64,000 bases of DNA from Streptomyces griseosporeus (GTDB taxonomy: Bacteria > Actinomycetota > Actinomycetes > Streptomycetales > Streptomycetaceae), in NCBI RefSeq assembly GCF_014656055.1, contig NZ_BNBR01000008.1, positions 243,110 to 307,109 on the forward strand. The letters run 5' to 3'. Below the pieces are notes generated by a model, which was not told the origin of the DNA, ran no database searches, and worked only from the letters and a program-made list of their open reading frames with translations. The position numbers and the translations under genes are program-made. Below are positions 27,203 through 34,501 of the stretch, in pieces. How positions within the stretch are numbered: position 1 is the stretch's first letter; every line of letters begins with the position of its first letter.

Positions 27203-27685
27203 TCACGAGGCCCGGGCCGCCGCCCGGGCCTCGTCGTATGCCCGGCGCGACCGCTCCACGTCCGGCATGCGCTGCTGCGTCCACGCCGCCAGCCCGCGCA
27301 CCTGTTCGGCCGCCTCGCGGCCCAGGTCGGTGAGGGAGTAGTCGACGCGGGGCGGGATGACCGGCCGGGCCTCGCGGTGGACCAGGCCGTCGCGCTCCAG
27401 CGTCTGGAGGGTCTGGGTGAGCATCTTTTCGCTGACGCCCCGGCCGGTCCGGCCGATCTCCCGGCGCAGCTCACTGAACCGGTACGACCGCTCCAGCAGC
27501 GCGATCAGCACCAGGACGCCCCAGCGGCTGGTGACGTGCTCCAGCACGAGCCGGTGGGGACACATCTCTGCGCCGCTGTCTGCGCTGTCTGCGCTATCTG
27601 CGCTATCTGCGCTATCTGCGCTATCTGCGCTATCTGCGCTATCTGCGCTATCTGCGCTGTTCGCGCGCACTGCACTTACCGCCAT
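27203..27685 (-). CDS. HxlR-family winged-helix regulator with (SAD)n N-terminal repeat
   Basis: A 160-residue transcriptional regulator, dimeric winged helix. The HxlR core is CPHRLVLEHVTSRWGVLVLI, FSELRREIGRTGRGVSEKML, TQTLQTLERDGLVHREARP and VDYSLTDLG. Before it come about 40 extra residues in which Ser-Ala-Asp is repeated roughly nine times, coded by a 9-bp DNA repeat. The start ATG 27685 abuts a palindrome (27689-27713) that is the likely operator, so autoregulation and control of the divergent NmrA-type reductase are probable. HxlR proteins often sense quinones, aldehydes or thiol stress; the inducer here is unknown. Confidence 0.9.
   Translation of the reverse strand: MAVSAVRANSADSADSADSADSADSADSADSADSADSGAEMCPHRLVLEHVTSRWGVLVLIALLERSYRFSELRREIGRTGRGVSEKMLTQTLQTLERDGLVHREARPVIPPRVDYSLTDLGREAAEQVRGLAAWTQQRMPDVERSRRAYDEARAAARAS
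27206..27233. terminator. Bidirectional hairpin at the korB / hxlR-type convergence
   Basis: Arms cgaggcccggg (27206-27216) and cccgggcctcg (27223-27233) make an 11-bp stem with a 6-base loop. It overlaps the last codons (ARAAARAS) of the regulator gene, so the tail of that protein is shaped by the terminator. Confidence 0.7.
27573..27660. repeat. 9-bp microsatellite inside the HxlR-type gene
   Basis: The unit ctatctgcg, with two gtctgcgct variants at the left end, repeats about nine times. It is in frame and codes Ser-Ala-Asp on the minus strand. Copies in the middle are identical, so array length is likely to vary between isolates. Confidence 0.95.
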
Positions 27686-27688
27686 GCC

Positions 27689-27713
27689 AGTACCTTACTT
27701 CAAAGTTGGTACT
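27689..27713. promoter_or_regulatory. Palindrome, probable operator of the HxlR-type regulator
   Basis: AGTACC (27689-27694) and GGTACT (27708-27713) are perfect inverted half sites separated by 13 bases. They lie between the regulator start and the divergent reductase start. Spacing and GTAC cores resemble operators of HxlR-type repressors. Confidence 0.65.
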
Positions 27714-27779
27714 TTCCCATAGTTAGCGCATGCCCTACGGTGAGTGTCAGAAGCCGACCCCCCGAGGAGAACGCAGATC

Positions 27780-28646
27780 ATGAGCATCGTCGTCACCGGA
27801 GCCACCGGAAAGCTCGGTCGCCACGTCGTGGAGCAGCTGCTGGAGAAGGTCCCTGCCGAGCAGATCACCGCCGTCGTGCGGGACAAGGCCAAGGCCGCCG
27901 ACCTCGCCGGGCGCGGCGTGCGGCTCGCCGTCGCCGACTACAACGCGCCCGAGACCTTCGACGGCCTCTTCGCGGCCGGCGACAAGGTGCTGCTGATCTC
28001 CGGCAACGAGTTCGACAAGGGCCGCCCGCAGCAGCACAAGGTCGTCATCGACGCCGCGGAGGCGGCCGGCGTGGCCCTGCTCGCCTACACCAGCGCCCCC
28101 GGCTCCCTGAGCGCCGCGCTGGCCGACGACCACCGCGCCACCGAGGAGATCCTGCTCGGCTCGGGCGTGCCGTACGTGCTGCTGCGCAACGGCTGGTACC
28201 ACGAGAACTACACCGAGAACCTCGCCCCGGTCCTGGCGCACGACGCCGTGGTCGCCGCCGCCGGCGCGGGCCGCATCTCGACCGCGTCGCGCGCCGACTA
28301 CGCGGCCGCCGCCGTGGCCGTACTGACGGGCGAGGGGCACGAGAACCGGACGTACGAGCTGGGCGGCGACGAGGCGTGGAGCTTCGCCGAGTACGCGGCC
28401 GAGCTGAGCCGGCAGACCGGCCGGGAGATCGCCTACCAGCCCGTCTCCGTGGAGGAGCTGACCGGCATCCTCACCGGCGCCGGGCTGCCCGGCCCGCTCG
28501 CGGCCGTCCTCGCGGGCGTGGACGCGTCCATCGAGAAGGGCGAGCTGGTGGTCTCCGGCGGTGACCTGTCCCGGCTGGCCGGCCGTCCGACCACGCCGCT
28601 GGCGGAGGCGATCGCCGTCGCGCTGAAGGAGCGGCACCAGGGCTGA
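27780..28646 (+). CDS. NmrA/SDR-family NAD(P)H:quinone oxidoreductase-like protein
   Basis: A 288-residue Rossmann-fold protein of the QOR2/NmrA atypical short-chain reductase group. MSIVVTGATGKLGRHVVEQL carries the dinucleotide-binding GATGKLG pattern; later parts include LLISGNEFDKGRPQQHKVVI and YVLLRNGWYHENYTEN, characteristic of QOR2-like proteins. It is expected to reduce quinones using NADPH or act as a redox sensor. The start is ATG 27780 with GAGGAG upstream. It is divergent from the HxlR-type gene and shares its operator region, a common pairing for quinone-responsive regulation. Confidence 0.87.
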   Translation: MSIVVTGATGKLGRHVVEQLLEKVPAEQITAVVRDKAKAADLAGRGVRLAVADYNAPETFDGLFAAGDKVLLISGNEFDKGRPQQHKVVIDAAEAAGVALLAYTSAPGSLSAALADDHRATEEILLGSGVPYVLLRNGWYHENYTENLAPVLAHDAVVAAAGAGRISTASRADYAAAAVAVLTGEGHENRTYELGGDEAWSFAEYAAELSRQTGREIAYQPVSVEELTGILTGAGLPGPLAAVLAGVDASIEKGELVVSGGDLSRLAGRPTTPLAEAIAVALKERHQG

Positions 28647-28674
28647 CGCCCCACGCTCCGGGTCCACCCCCTGA

Positions 28675-28708
28675 CTGTCATGACCGTATGGCGATACGGG
28701 CATGACAG
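28675..28708. repeat. 34-bp near-perfect palindrome
   Basis: ctgtcatgaccgtatg (from 28675) is mirrored by gatacgggcatgacag (to 28708) with few mismatches. It lies between the reductase and rarD. It could be a terminator hairpin, but no T run follows; an operator for rarD is the alternative. Confidence 0.7.
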
Positions 28709-28765
28709 CAGGGGGTGTGCGGCGCTACCTTCGTGAACGCAGGGCGACAGGCGAAGGAGGGCCCC

Positions 28766-29773
28766 GTGGGCGACACGTCGAAGGGTGAGCAGCGCATAGG
28801 TCTGCTGAACGGCTTCGCGGCGTATGGGATGTGGGGGCTGTTCCCCCTCTTCTTCCCTCTGCTGGAGCCCGCCGGCGCCGGTGAGGTGCTCGCCCACCGC
28901 ATGCTGTGGTCCTTCGTCGTGGTCGCCGCGGTGCTGCTCGTCGTACGGCGGTGGCGGTGGGCCGGCGAGCTGCTGCGGCAGCCGCGCCGACTGGGCCTGG
29001 TCGCGGTCGCCGCGGCCGTCATCAGCGTCAACTGGGGCGTCTACATCTGGGCCGTGAACAGCGGCCATGTCGTCGAGGCCTCGCTCGGCTACTTCATCAA
29101 CCCGCTCGTCACCATCGCGATGGGCGTGCTGCTGCTGAAGGAACGGCTGCGGCCGGCGCAGTGGGCGGCCGTCGGCGTCGGTCTGGCCGCGGTCGTCGTC
29201 CTGACCGTCGGCTACGGCCGTCCCCCGTGGATCTCGCTGATCCTCGCCTTCTCCTTCGCCACCTACGGCCTGATGAAGAAGAAGGTGAACCTCGGCGGCG
29301 TGGAGTCACTGGCCGCCGAGACCGCCATCCAGTTCCTGCCCGCGCTCGGCTATCTGCTGTGGCTGACCGCGCGAGGCGACTCCACGTTCACCAGCGAGGG
29401 CCCGGGCCACACCGCGCTGCTCGCCGCGACCGGCGTGGTGACCGCGCTGCCGCTGGTCTGCTTCGGCGCCGCCGCGATCCGCGTGCCCCTGTCCACGCTG
29501 GGGCTGCTGCAGTACCTCGCCCCGGTCTTCCAGTTCCTGTGCGGCATCCTCTACTTCCACGAGGCCATGCCGCCCGAGCGCTGGGCGGGCTTCGGCCTGG
29601 TGTGGCTGGCCCTGATCGTGCTCACCGCCGACAGCCTGCACACGGCCCGCCGGTCCGCCCGCCTGCGGTCGACGCTCGCGGCGACGGCACCGGTGGCGGA
29701 GACGGAGACAGTCCCTGCGGCGACCGCCGGGACGGCCACCGGGACGGCGGCTGCGCCTCGCGTGGAAGCCTGA
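28766..29773 (+). CDS. rarD: RarD-type EamA-family transporter
   Basis: A 335-residue inner-membrane protein of the drug/metabolite transporter superfamily, RarD group. It starts GLLNGFAAYGMWGLFPLFF, with ten helices, AHRMLWSF, NWGVYIWAVNSGHVVEASLG and YFINPLV, then LGLLQYLAPVFQFLCGILYF in the second EamA half. The family transports small metabolites; S. coelicolor-type RarD substrates are not defined, and chloramphenicol sensitivity is the classical E. coli phenotype. The start GTG 28766 has AAGGAGG six bases upstream. The last 40 residues are an alanine/threonine-rich cytoplasmic tail. Probably monocistronic. Confidence 0.9.
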   Translation: MGDTSKGEQRIGLLNGFAAYGMWGLFPLFFPLLEPAGAGEVLAHRMLWSFVVVAAVLLVVRRWRWAGELLRQPRRLGLVAVAAAVISVNWGVYIWAVNSGHVVEASLGYFINPLVTIAMGVLLLKERLRPAQWAAVGVGLAAVVVLTVGYGRPPWISLILAFSFATYGLMKKKVNLGGVESLAAETAIQFLPALGYLLWLTARGDSTFTSEGPGHTALLAATGVVTALPLVCFGAAAIRVPLSTLGLLQYLAPVFQFLCGILYFHEAMPPERWAGFGLVWLALIVLTADSLHTARRSARLRSTLAATAPVAETETVPAATAGTATGTAAAPRVEA

Positions 29774-29828
29774 TCCCCTTCCGGCGTTTCCGTTGCCCTG
29801 CGGCTGGTGCACACATTTAAGTGGCTCC

Positions 29829-30293
29829 ATGAATGAGACGCCCGCCCCGCTGCACTGGAAGCTCGTCATCGACGCCGCCGACCCGCACGGCCAGGCCGAC
29901 TTCTGGGCCGCCGCGCTGCACTACGAGGTCGAGGACAACAGCGCCCTCGTCGAACGGCTGCTCGGACTCGGCGCGCTGCCCGGCGCGGCCACCGTCGAGT
30001 TCCACGGCCGCCCGGCCTTCCGGGACCTGATCGCCGTACGCCACCCCGACGACCCCTACGACCCGGACAGCGGCACCGGGCTGGGGCGGCGGCTGCTGTT
30101 CCAGCGCGTGCCGGAGGCGAAGACCGTCAAGAACCGGCTCCACCTCGACCTGCACCCCGGCGCGGACCGGCGGGACGCCGAGGCGGAGCGGCTGGAGGGG
30201 CTCGGAGCGACGGTCGTGCGCCGGGTGAAGGAGGCGGGCGGCGAGTGGGTCGTCATGGCCGACCCGGAGGGCAACGAGTTCTGCGTGCAGTGA
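29829..30293 (+). CDS. VOC (glyoxalase-fold) family protein
   Basis: A 154-residue protein of the vicinal-oxygen-chelate superfamily, the Streptomyces type often annotated as glyoxalase-like. Features are WKLVIDAADPHGQADFWAAA, RLLFQRVPEAKTVKNRLHLD and WVVMADPEGNEFCVQ, typical of paired beta-alpha-beta-beta-beta modules. The specific reaction is unknown. The start at ATG 29829 has only a weak aagtgg upstream. The 3' end (GNEFCVQ plus stop) is duplicated twice more downstream at the DNA level. Confidence 0.85.
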   Translation: MNETPAPLHWKLVIDAADPHGQADFWAAALHYEVEDNSALVERLLGLGALPGAATVEFHGRPAFRDLIAVRHPDDPYDPDSGTGLGRRLLFQRVPEAKTVKNRLHLDLHPGADRRDAEAERLEGLGATVVRRVKEAGGEWVVMADPEGNEFCVQ

Positions 30294-30362
30294 GCCACGA
30301 GGGCAACAGGTCCTGCGTGCAGTGAGCCGCGAGGGCAGCAGGTCCCGCGTGCAGTGCGCCCG
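30267..30362 (+). repeat. Triplicated 32-bp 3' end of the VOC gene
   Basis: Units starting gagggcaacgagttctgcgt begin at 30267, 30299 and 30331, a 32-bp period. The first copy spans the last codons and stop of the gene; the next two are downstream, non-coding and slightly diverged. Copies were probably made by slippage or unequal exchange. Confidence 0.9.
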
Positions 30363-30395
30363 GAAGGCGCGGGTGTCTGTGTGCGGTGAGCCCGG

Positions 30396-31688
30396 TCAGC
30401 CCTGGTCGCCGCCCGTTCCGCGGGCGGCGGCGCGGTCGGCGCGGTCGGCGCGGTCGGCGCGGTCGGCAAGGCGGGTCATCCGGGCCCGGGCGGAGTCCAG
30501 TTCCTCGATGTCGTCCGCGGCGGGGCCGTCCCCCGCGGTGAGTTCCACCCACAGCCCCAGCAGGTCGCGCCCCAGGTCCAGGCCCTGCAAGGGATCGCGC
30601 ACGGCCCGCCACGCCGTGGCCGCGCTCTGCACGTTGCCGTAGGCGGCGTCCGCGTCGCACGCCCGGTGGTGGACGCGGGCCAGGTCCAGGGAGAGCCGGA
30701 AGGCCCGCACCGGGTCGCCGGCCAGGTAGGCGACGTAGGCGGCGAGTTCACGCAGCCGGAGCACCTCGGCGTGCTCCGGGCCCAGCACCCGGACGGCCTC
30801 GCCCACGGTGTGCTCCGCCAGCTCCGACGCGGCCGCTATCCGCCCCGACCGCACGGCCTCGTTGATGTCCTCGACCTTCGCCGCGAGCAGGGACGGCATC
30901 CCCGCCCCGACGGTCGGTCCGTCCCCGAGCACCGCCTCGGCGACGGCGTCGAAGCCGCGGGGCGGGGTGGGCGCGGAGTCAGGGGCGGGTGTGCGGGTGG
31001 ATCCGGGGCGGGAGGTGGTGTCCGGCGCCGGGGCGGGCTCGGGCGGGGGCATCACCGGGGGCGGACCGAAGGCGCCCTGGGGGGCGGGAGGCCGGGCCTC
31101 GGTGGCGGCCTCTGTGCCGGCCATCGGCTCGACGAGGGGCTTTACGCCGGCCGTCGGCCCGGTGGGGGCCTGCGTGCCGGGGACACCGGCCGTCGGCCCG
31201 GTGGGGGCCTGCGTGCCGGGGGCACCGGCTGTCGGCTCGGTGGGGGCTCCCATGCCGTGGGCACCGCCCGTGGGCCCGGTGGCGGCCTGCGTGCCGGGGG
31301 CACCACCGCGTCCGGTGGGCTCCGTCGCCACCGGCCCCCTCGCCACCGGCCCCGTCCCCACCGGCCCCGTCGTCGCCACCGGCTCCGCCGTGAGGTGGCT
31401 GGACCCGTCAGGGTCGACCCGGAGGGGGACGGCGTACCCGATGCGCTCGTCGCGCACGGTCGCGTATACGGGGCGCCCGGTGGCGCGGGCGATCCGGTAC
31501 AGGTGGCCGAGGACGGCCTGCTGGAGCTCTTCGCCCTCCGCCGGGACGACCGGCACCCCGCTGATCGACGCCCGGCCCGCGTCCGGCCCGGAGGCGGGGA
31601 CGTGGACGTCGAGCGGAGGTACGGCGGAGCCGCCGGGCTCCGGCTTGTTTTCCCGCTTCTCGCGGCTGAGTCGAGACATCGCTTCCAT
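30396..31688 (-). CDS. Repeat-rich protein with C-terminal TPR-like helical domain
   Basis: A protein of about 430 residues from ATG 31688 (other starts: ATG 31679, GTG 31700, ATG 31760). Residues 1-90 form a conserved-looking domain (EELQQAVLGHLYRIARATGR, PVYATVRDERIGYAVPLRVD). A middle region of proline/threonine/glycine repeats follows, for example PGTQAPTGPTAGV several times. The C-terminal 190 residues are helical, TPR-like (VEDINEAVRSGRIAAASELA, VRVLGPEHAEVLRLRELAAY, AYLAGDPVRAFRLSLDLARV). The very end is a 9-bp-repeat-coded ADR array. Similar proteins occur in Streptomyces as unnamed tetratricopeptide proteins. Function unknown; it is convergent with the VOC gene. Confidence 0.75.
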   Translation of the reverse strand: MEAMSRLSREKRENKPEPGGSAVPPLDVHVPASGPDAGRASISGVPVVPAEGEELQQAVLGHLYRIARATGRPVYATVRDERIGYAVPLRVDPDGSSHLTAEPVATTGPVGTGPVARGPVATEPTGRGGAPGTQAATGPTGGAHGMGAPTEPTAGAPGTQAPTGPTAGVPGTQAPTGPTAGVKPLVEPMAGTEAATEARPPAPQGAFGPPPVMPPPEPAPAPDTTSRPGSTRTPAPDSAPTPPRGFDAVAEAVLGDGPTVGAGMPSLLAAKVEDINEAVRSGRIAAASELAEHTVGEAVRVLGPEHAEVLRLRELAAYVAYLAGDPVRAFRLSLDLARVHHRACDADAAYGNVQSAATAWRAVRDPLQGLDLGRDLLGLWVELTAGDGPAADDIEELDSARARMTRLADRADRADRADRAAARGTGGDQG

Positions 31689-31895
31689 CGTGCCCTTCAC
31701 TGCTCCCCCGCGCCTCTCCCCACCGCCGCAGCCGGCCATGGTCGTTCGTACGTCCGACATCGAAAACCTGCTGCCGTCCGTACTGTTGAGTCTCGCCGCT
31801 CACTCCCGTCGGCGGCGTCACCGCAGCGTCACAGACTCGTCCCGACCGCGCGCACGCACCTGTCCTGAGACCACACCCCCACGATCTTCATGCGT

Positions 31896-31910
31896 CTGCA
31901 TATAATGCAG
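31896..31910. promoter_or_regulatory. Palindrome overlapping a TATAAT -10 box
   Basis: CTGCAT (31896-31901) and ATGCAG (31905-31910) are perfect inverted half sites around ata. A consensus TATAAT lies at 31901-31906, rare in this GC-rich genome. It is 40 bases before the flavin reductase start, so it is a probable promoter with an overlapping operator. Confidence 0.55.
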
Positions 31911-31950
31911 GTGCAGTTAATCGCCGTACGCCCGTCGACTGGGGGACCCC

Positions 31951-32544
31951 ATGAACCGCCGCTTCCTGTTCCTGCTGGCCAGCAGCCGCAGTGAGGGCAA
32001 CACCGAGCTGCTGGCCCGCCGGGCCGCCGAGCAGCTGCCGAGCGACGTGGAGCAGGAGTGGCTGAGCCTCACCGAGCACCTGCTGCCCGACTTCGCCGAC
32101 CTGCGGCACGACAGCGACCACGTCCGCCCCACCGAGGGCACCACCGCCCTCCTCCTGGACGCCACGCTCGCGGCGACCGACATCGTGATCGCCTCGCCGC
32201 TGTACTGGTACTCGGTGTCCGCGCAGGCCAAGCGCTACCTCGACCACTGGTCCGGCTGGCTGCGCACCCCCGGCCTCGACTTCAAGGCGCGGATGGCCGG
32301 GCGCACCCTGTGGGGCGTCACCGCGCTGGCGCACGAGGAGCAGGAGGTCGCCGACCCGCTGATCGGCACGCTCTCCAACTCGGCCGCCTACATGGGCATG
32401 CGGTTCGGCGGCGTACTGCTGGGCAACGGCAGCAAGCCCGGTGACGTCGAGAAGGACGCGGAGGCGCTGGCCCGGGCGAAGACGTTCTTCGCGCAGGAAG
32501 CGCCGCTCGCCCGCTTCCCGTACGAGGCCGACGGCGACTCATGA
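31951..32544 (+). CDS. NAD(P)H-dependent FMN reductase / flavodoxin-fold protein
   Basis: A 197-residue flavodoxin-like protein. FLFLLASSRSEGNTELLARR is the FMN phosphate-binding loop, and IVIASPLYWYSVSAQAKRYL DHW contains the SPLYWY flavin-side motif. The family contains NAD(P)H:quinone or FMN reductases acting in oxidative stress. The start at ATG 31951 follows ggggga. The upstream palindrome suggests control by an unidentified regulator. No partner gene is adjacent: the next gene is convergent and begins 12 bases beyond the stop. Confidence 0.85.
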   Translation: MNRRFLFLLASSRSEGNTELLARRAAEQLPSDVEQEWLSLTEHLLPDFADLRHDSDHVRPTEGTTALLLDATLAATDIVIASPLYWYSVSAQAKRYLDHWSGWLRTPGLDFKARMAGRTLWGVTALAHEEQEVADPLIGTLSNSAAYMGMRFGGVLLGNGSKPGDVEKDAEALARAKTFFAQEAPLARFPYEADGDS

Positions 32545-32555
32545 GCTGACATGGC

Positions 32556-33518
32556 TCAAGAGGTGATGTCCTTCGCGGCGAACCGTGCCCAGGCCGCCGA
32601 TCCGAACACGGCCGCGTACAGGGCCTGGAGGCCGAGGTTCTTGCGCACCTCGTCCCAGTACAGGGGCTCGCGCATCAGGTCCGCGAAGGACAGCCAGTAG
32701 TGGGAGAAGAGGTACGGCTGTACGGCGTGCAGCTGCGGGATCTGGTCCAGGATCTGCACGGTGATCAGCAGGCCCACGGTCGTCGCCATCGCCGCGATCC
32801 CGCTGCCGGTGAGGGTGGACACGAACAGGCCGAGCGCGGCGACGCCGGTCAGTGACGCGGCGACGACCAGCGCGATGAGCAGGGCCCGGCCGAGGCCTTC
32901 GGCGAAGCCGATCCGGGTGCCGGAGATGGTGGTGAGGTCGCCGAGCGGGAAGAGCAGGGCGCCCACGGCGAGCGCCGACGCGGCGACGACGAGCGTGGCC
33001 AGCAGGCAGAACGCCATCGTCGTCGCGTACTTGGCGAGCAGCAGACGGGTGCGTCCGGCCGGGGCGACCAGCAGATAGCGCAGGGTGCCCGCGTTCGCCT
33101 CGCCGGCGATCGCGTCCCCGGCGATCACGCCGATCGCCATCGGCAGGAAGAACGGCAGGGTCGCCGCCAGGGCCGTGAAGACCAGGAACAGCCCGTTGTT
33201 GGTGACCTGCGAGATGAACGCAGGCCCCTCGCCGCCCCCACCGCCGGCTCCGGAGCCGTCCCGGGTCTCGATCTTCACCGCGATCCCGACCAGTACGGGT
33301 ACGGCGGCCAGCACCCCGAGCAGGGCGAGGGTACGCCAGCGCCGCAGCGTGACGACCAGCTCGCTGCGGAAGAGTCCGAGGGTCCACAGCGGGCTGGGGG
33401 CGCGGGCCGCGCCGCCCTGCCCCGGTGTGTCCACGGCAGCGGTGTAGGCCGCAGCAGTGTCGGCAACAGCGGTGTCGGCCGCAGCGGTGTCGGCGGCAGC
33501 ACGGTCAGCCCGCGACAT
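32556..33518 (-). CDS. ABC transporter permease (ABC-2 type)
   Basis: A 320-residue membrane protein with six hydrophobic segments. The first 30 residues are a repeated A-D-T-A-A pattern coded by imperfect DNA repeats. The first helix follows RWRTLALLGVLAAVPVLVG. A large extracytoplasmic loop holds GSGAGGGGGEGPAFISQVTN. Later helices include FFLPMAIGVIAGDAIAGEAN and GTLRYLLVAPAGR, a typical ABC-2 permease region. It overlaps the ATPase gene by 14 bases and forms a transporter with it; the LolA-like gene heads the operon. Substrate unknown; homologues near LolA-type proteins suggest envelope lipid or lipoprotein export, as inference. Confidence 0.87.
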   Translation of the reverse strand: MSRADRAAADTAAADTAVADTAAAYTAAVDTPGQGGAARAPSPLWTLGLFRSELVVTLRRWRTLALLGVLAAVPVLVGIAVKIETRDGSGAGGGGGEGPAFISQVTNNGLFLVFTALAATLPFFLPMAIGVIAGDAIAGEANAGTLRYLLVAPAGRTRLLLAKYATTMAFCLLATLVVAASALAVGALLFPLGDLTTISGTRIGFAEGLGRALLIALVVAASLTGVAALGLFVSTLTGSGIAAMATTVGLLITVQILDQIPQLHAVQPYLFSHYWLSFADLMREPLYWDEVRKNLGLQALYAAVFGSAAWARFAAKDITS

Positions 33519-34470
33519 CGAACCCCTCCCCCGTCAGCGCCACGAACGCGTCCTCCAGCGACGCCCGTTCCACCCCGAAGCCGCGCACCCGGACGCCGGC
33601 CGCCACCAACGCGGCTGTCAGCTCGGCGAGTTCGCGGTCGGGCGGATCCCCGGACACCTGGTCCTCGGCCGTCACGACGTCCCCGACGCCCTGCTCCTTC
33701 AGTACGCGGGCCGCGTCCGCCGTGTCCGGCGTGGTCACCACCAGCCGCCCGCGGGCCCGCGCCGCCAGGTCGGCGACCGCGCCCTGCGTGAGGAGCCGCC
33801 CCTGCGCCATGACCGCAGCGTGGCTGCACACCTGCTCGATCTCGTCGAGGAGGTGGGAGGAGAGGAACACGGTGGTGCCGTCGGCGGCCAGCTCCCGGAT
33901 CAGGGTGCGGATCTCCCGCATGCCCTGCGGGTCGAGCCCGTTGGTCGGCTCGTCCAGGACGAGCAGCCGACGCGGCTGGAGCAGCGCCGCGGCGAGGCCG
34001 AGCCGCTGCTTCATGCCCAGCGAGTACGCCTTCGCCTTCTTCCCCGCCGCCGCCGTCAGCCCCACCCGCTCCAACGCCGCCGCGACCCGCGCACGCCGGG
34101 TGCGCGGGTCGGCGGTCGGGTCGGCGGCGTCGTACCGCAGCAGGTTGTCCCGGCCGGACAGGAAGCCGTACAGCGCGGGCCCTTCGATGAGCGCGCCGAC
34201 CTGGGGCAGTACGGCGCGGGAGGCGCGCGGCATGGGATGCCCGAGGACCCGCGCCGAGCCGGAGGTCGGCTCGATCAGGCCCATCAGCATGCGGATGGTG
34301 GTGGTCTTGCCGGAGCCGTTGGGCCCGAGGAACCCGAAGACGCTGCCCGCCGGGACGGTCAGGTCGAGACCGTCCACGGCGAGCTGTCCGCCGCGGTAGC
34401 GCTTGGTGAGGGCGCGGGTGCGGATGACCGGGTCGGGCGCGTCGGTCCGCGCGGCGGAGGGATGGCCCAT
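33505..34470 (-). CDS. ABC transporter ATP-binding protein
   Basis: A 321-residue ABC ATPase. Walker A is LGPNGSGKTTTIRMLMG, the signature is YSLGMKQRLGLAAALL, Walker B RLLVLDEPTNGLDPQG, and the switch histidine is in FLSSHLLDEIEQV. After residue 215 there is a C-terminal extension of the DrrA/CcmA-like type (PDTADAARVLKEQGVG). The start ATG 34470 is 31 bases after the stop of the LolA-like gene; a longer frame upstream is not needed. It energises the permease encoded next to it. Drug-export homologues (DrrAB) are similar in the ATPase, so self-resistance cannot be ruled out. Confidence 0.93.
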   Translation of the reverse strand: MGHPSAARTDAPDPVIRTRALTKRYRGGQLAVDGLDLTVPAGSVFGFLGPNGSGKTTTIRMLMGLIEPTSGSARVLGHPMPRASRAVLPQVGALIEGPALYGFLSGRDNLLRYDAADPTADPRTRRARVAAALERVGLTAAAGKKAKAYSLGMKQRLGLAAALLQPRRLLVLDEPTNGLDPQGMREIRTLIRELAADGTTVFLSSHLLDEIEQVCSHAAVMAQGRLLTQGAVADLAARARGRLVVTTPDTADAARVLKEQGVGDVVTAEDQVSGDPPDRELAELTAALVAAGVRVRGFGVERASLEDAFVALTGEGFDVAG

Positions 34471-34501
34471 GGACTGTCGACTCCCGGTGTTCGGTGGGCT
34501 G

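Noticed and set aside
27573..27660. Phase-variable on/off switch
   Set aside because: The 9-bp unit keeps the reading frame, so copy change alters length only.
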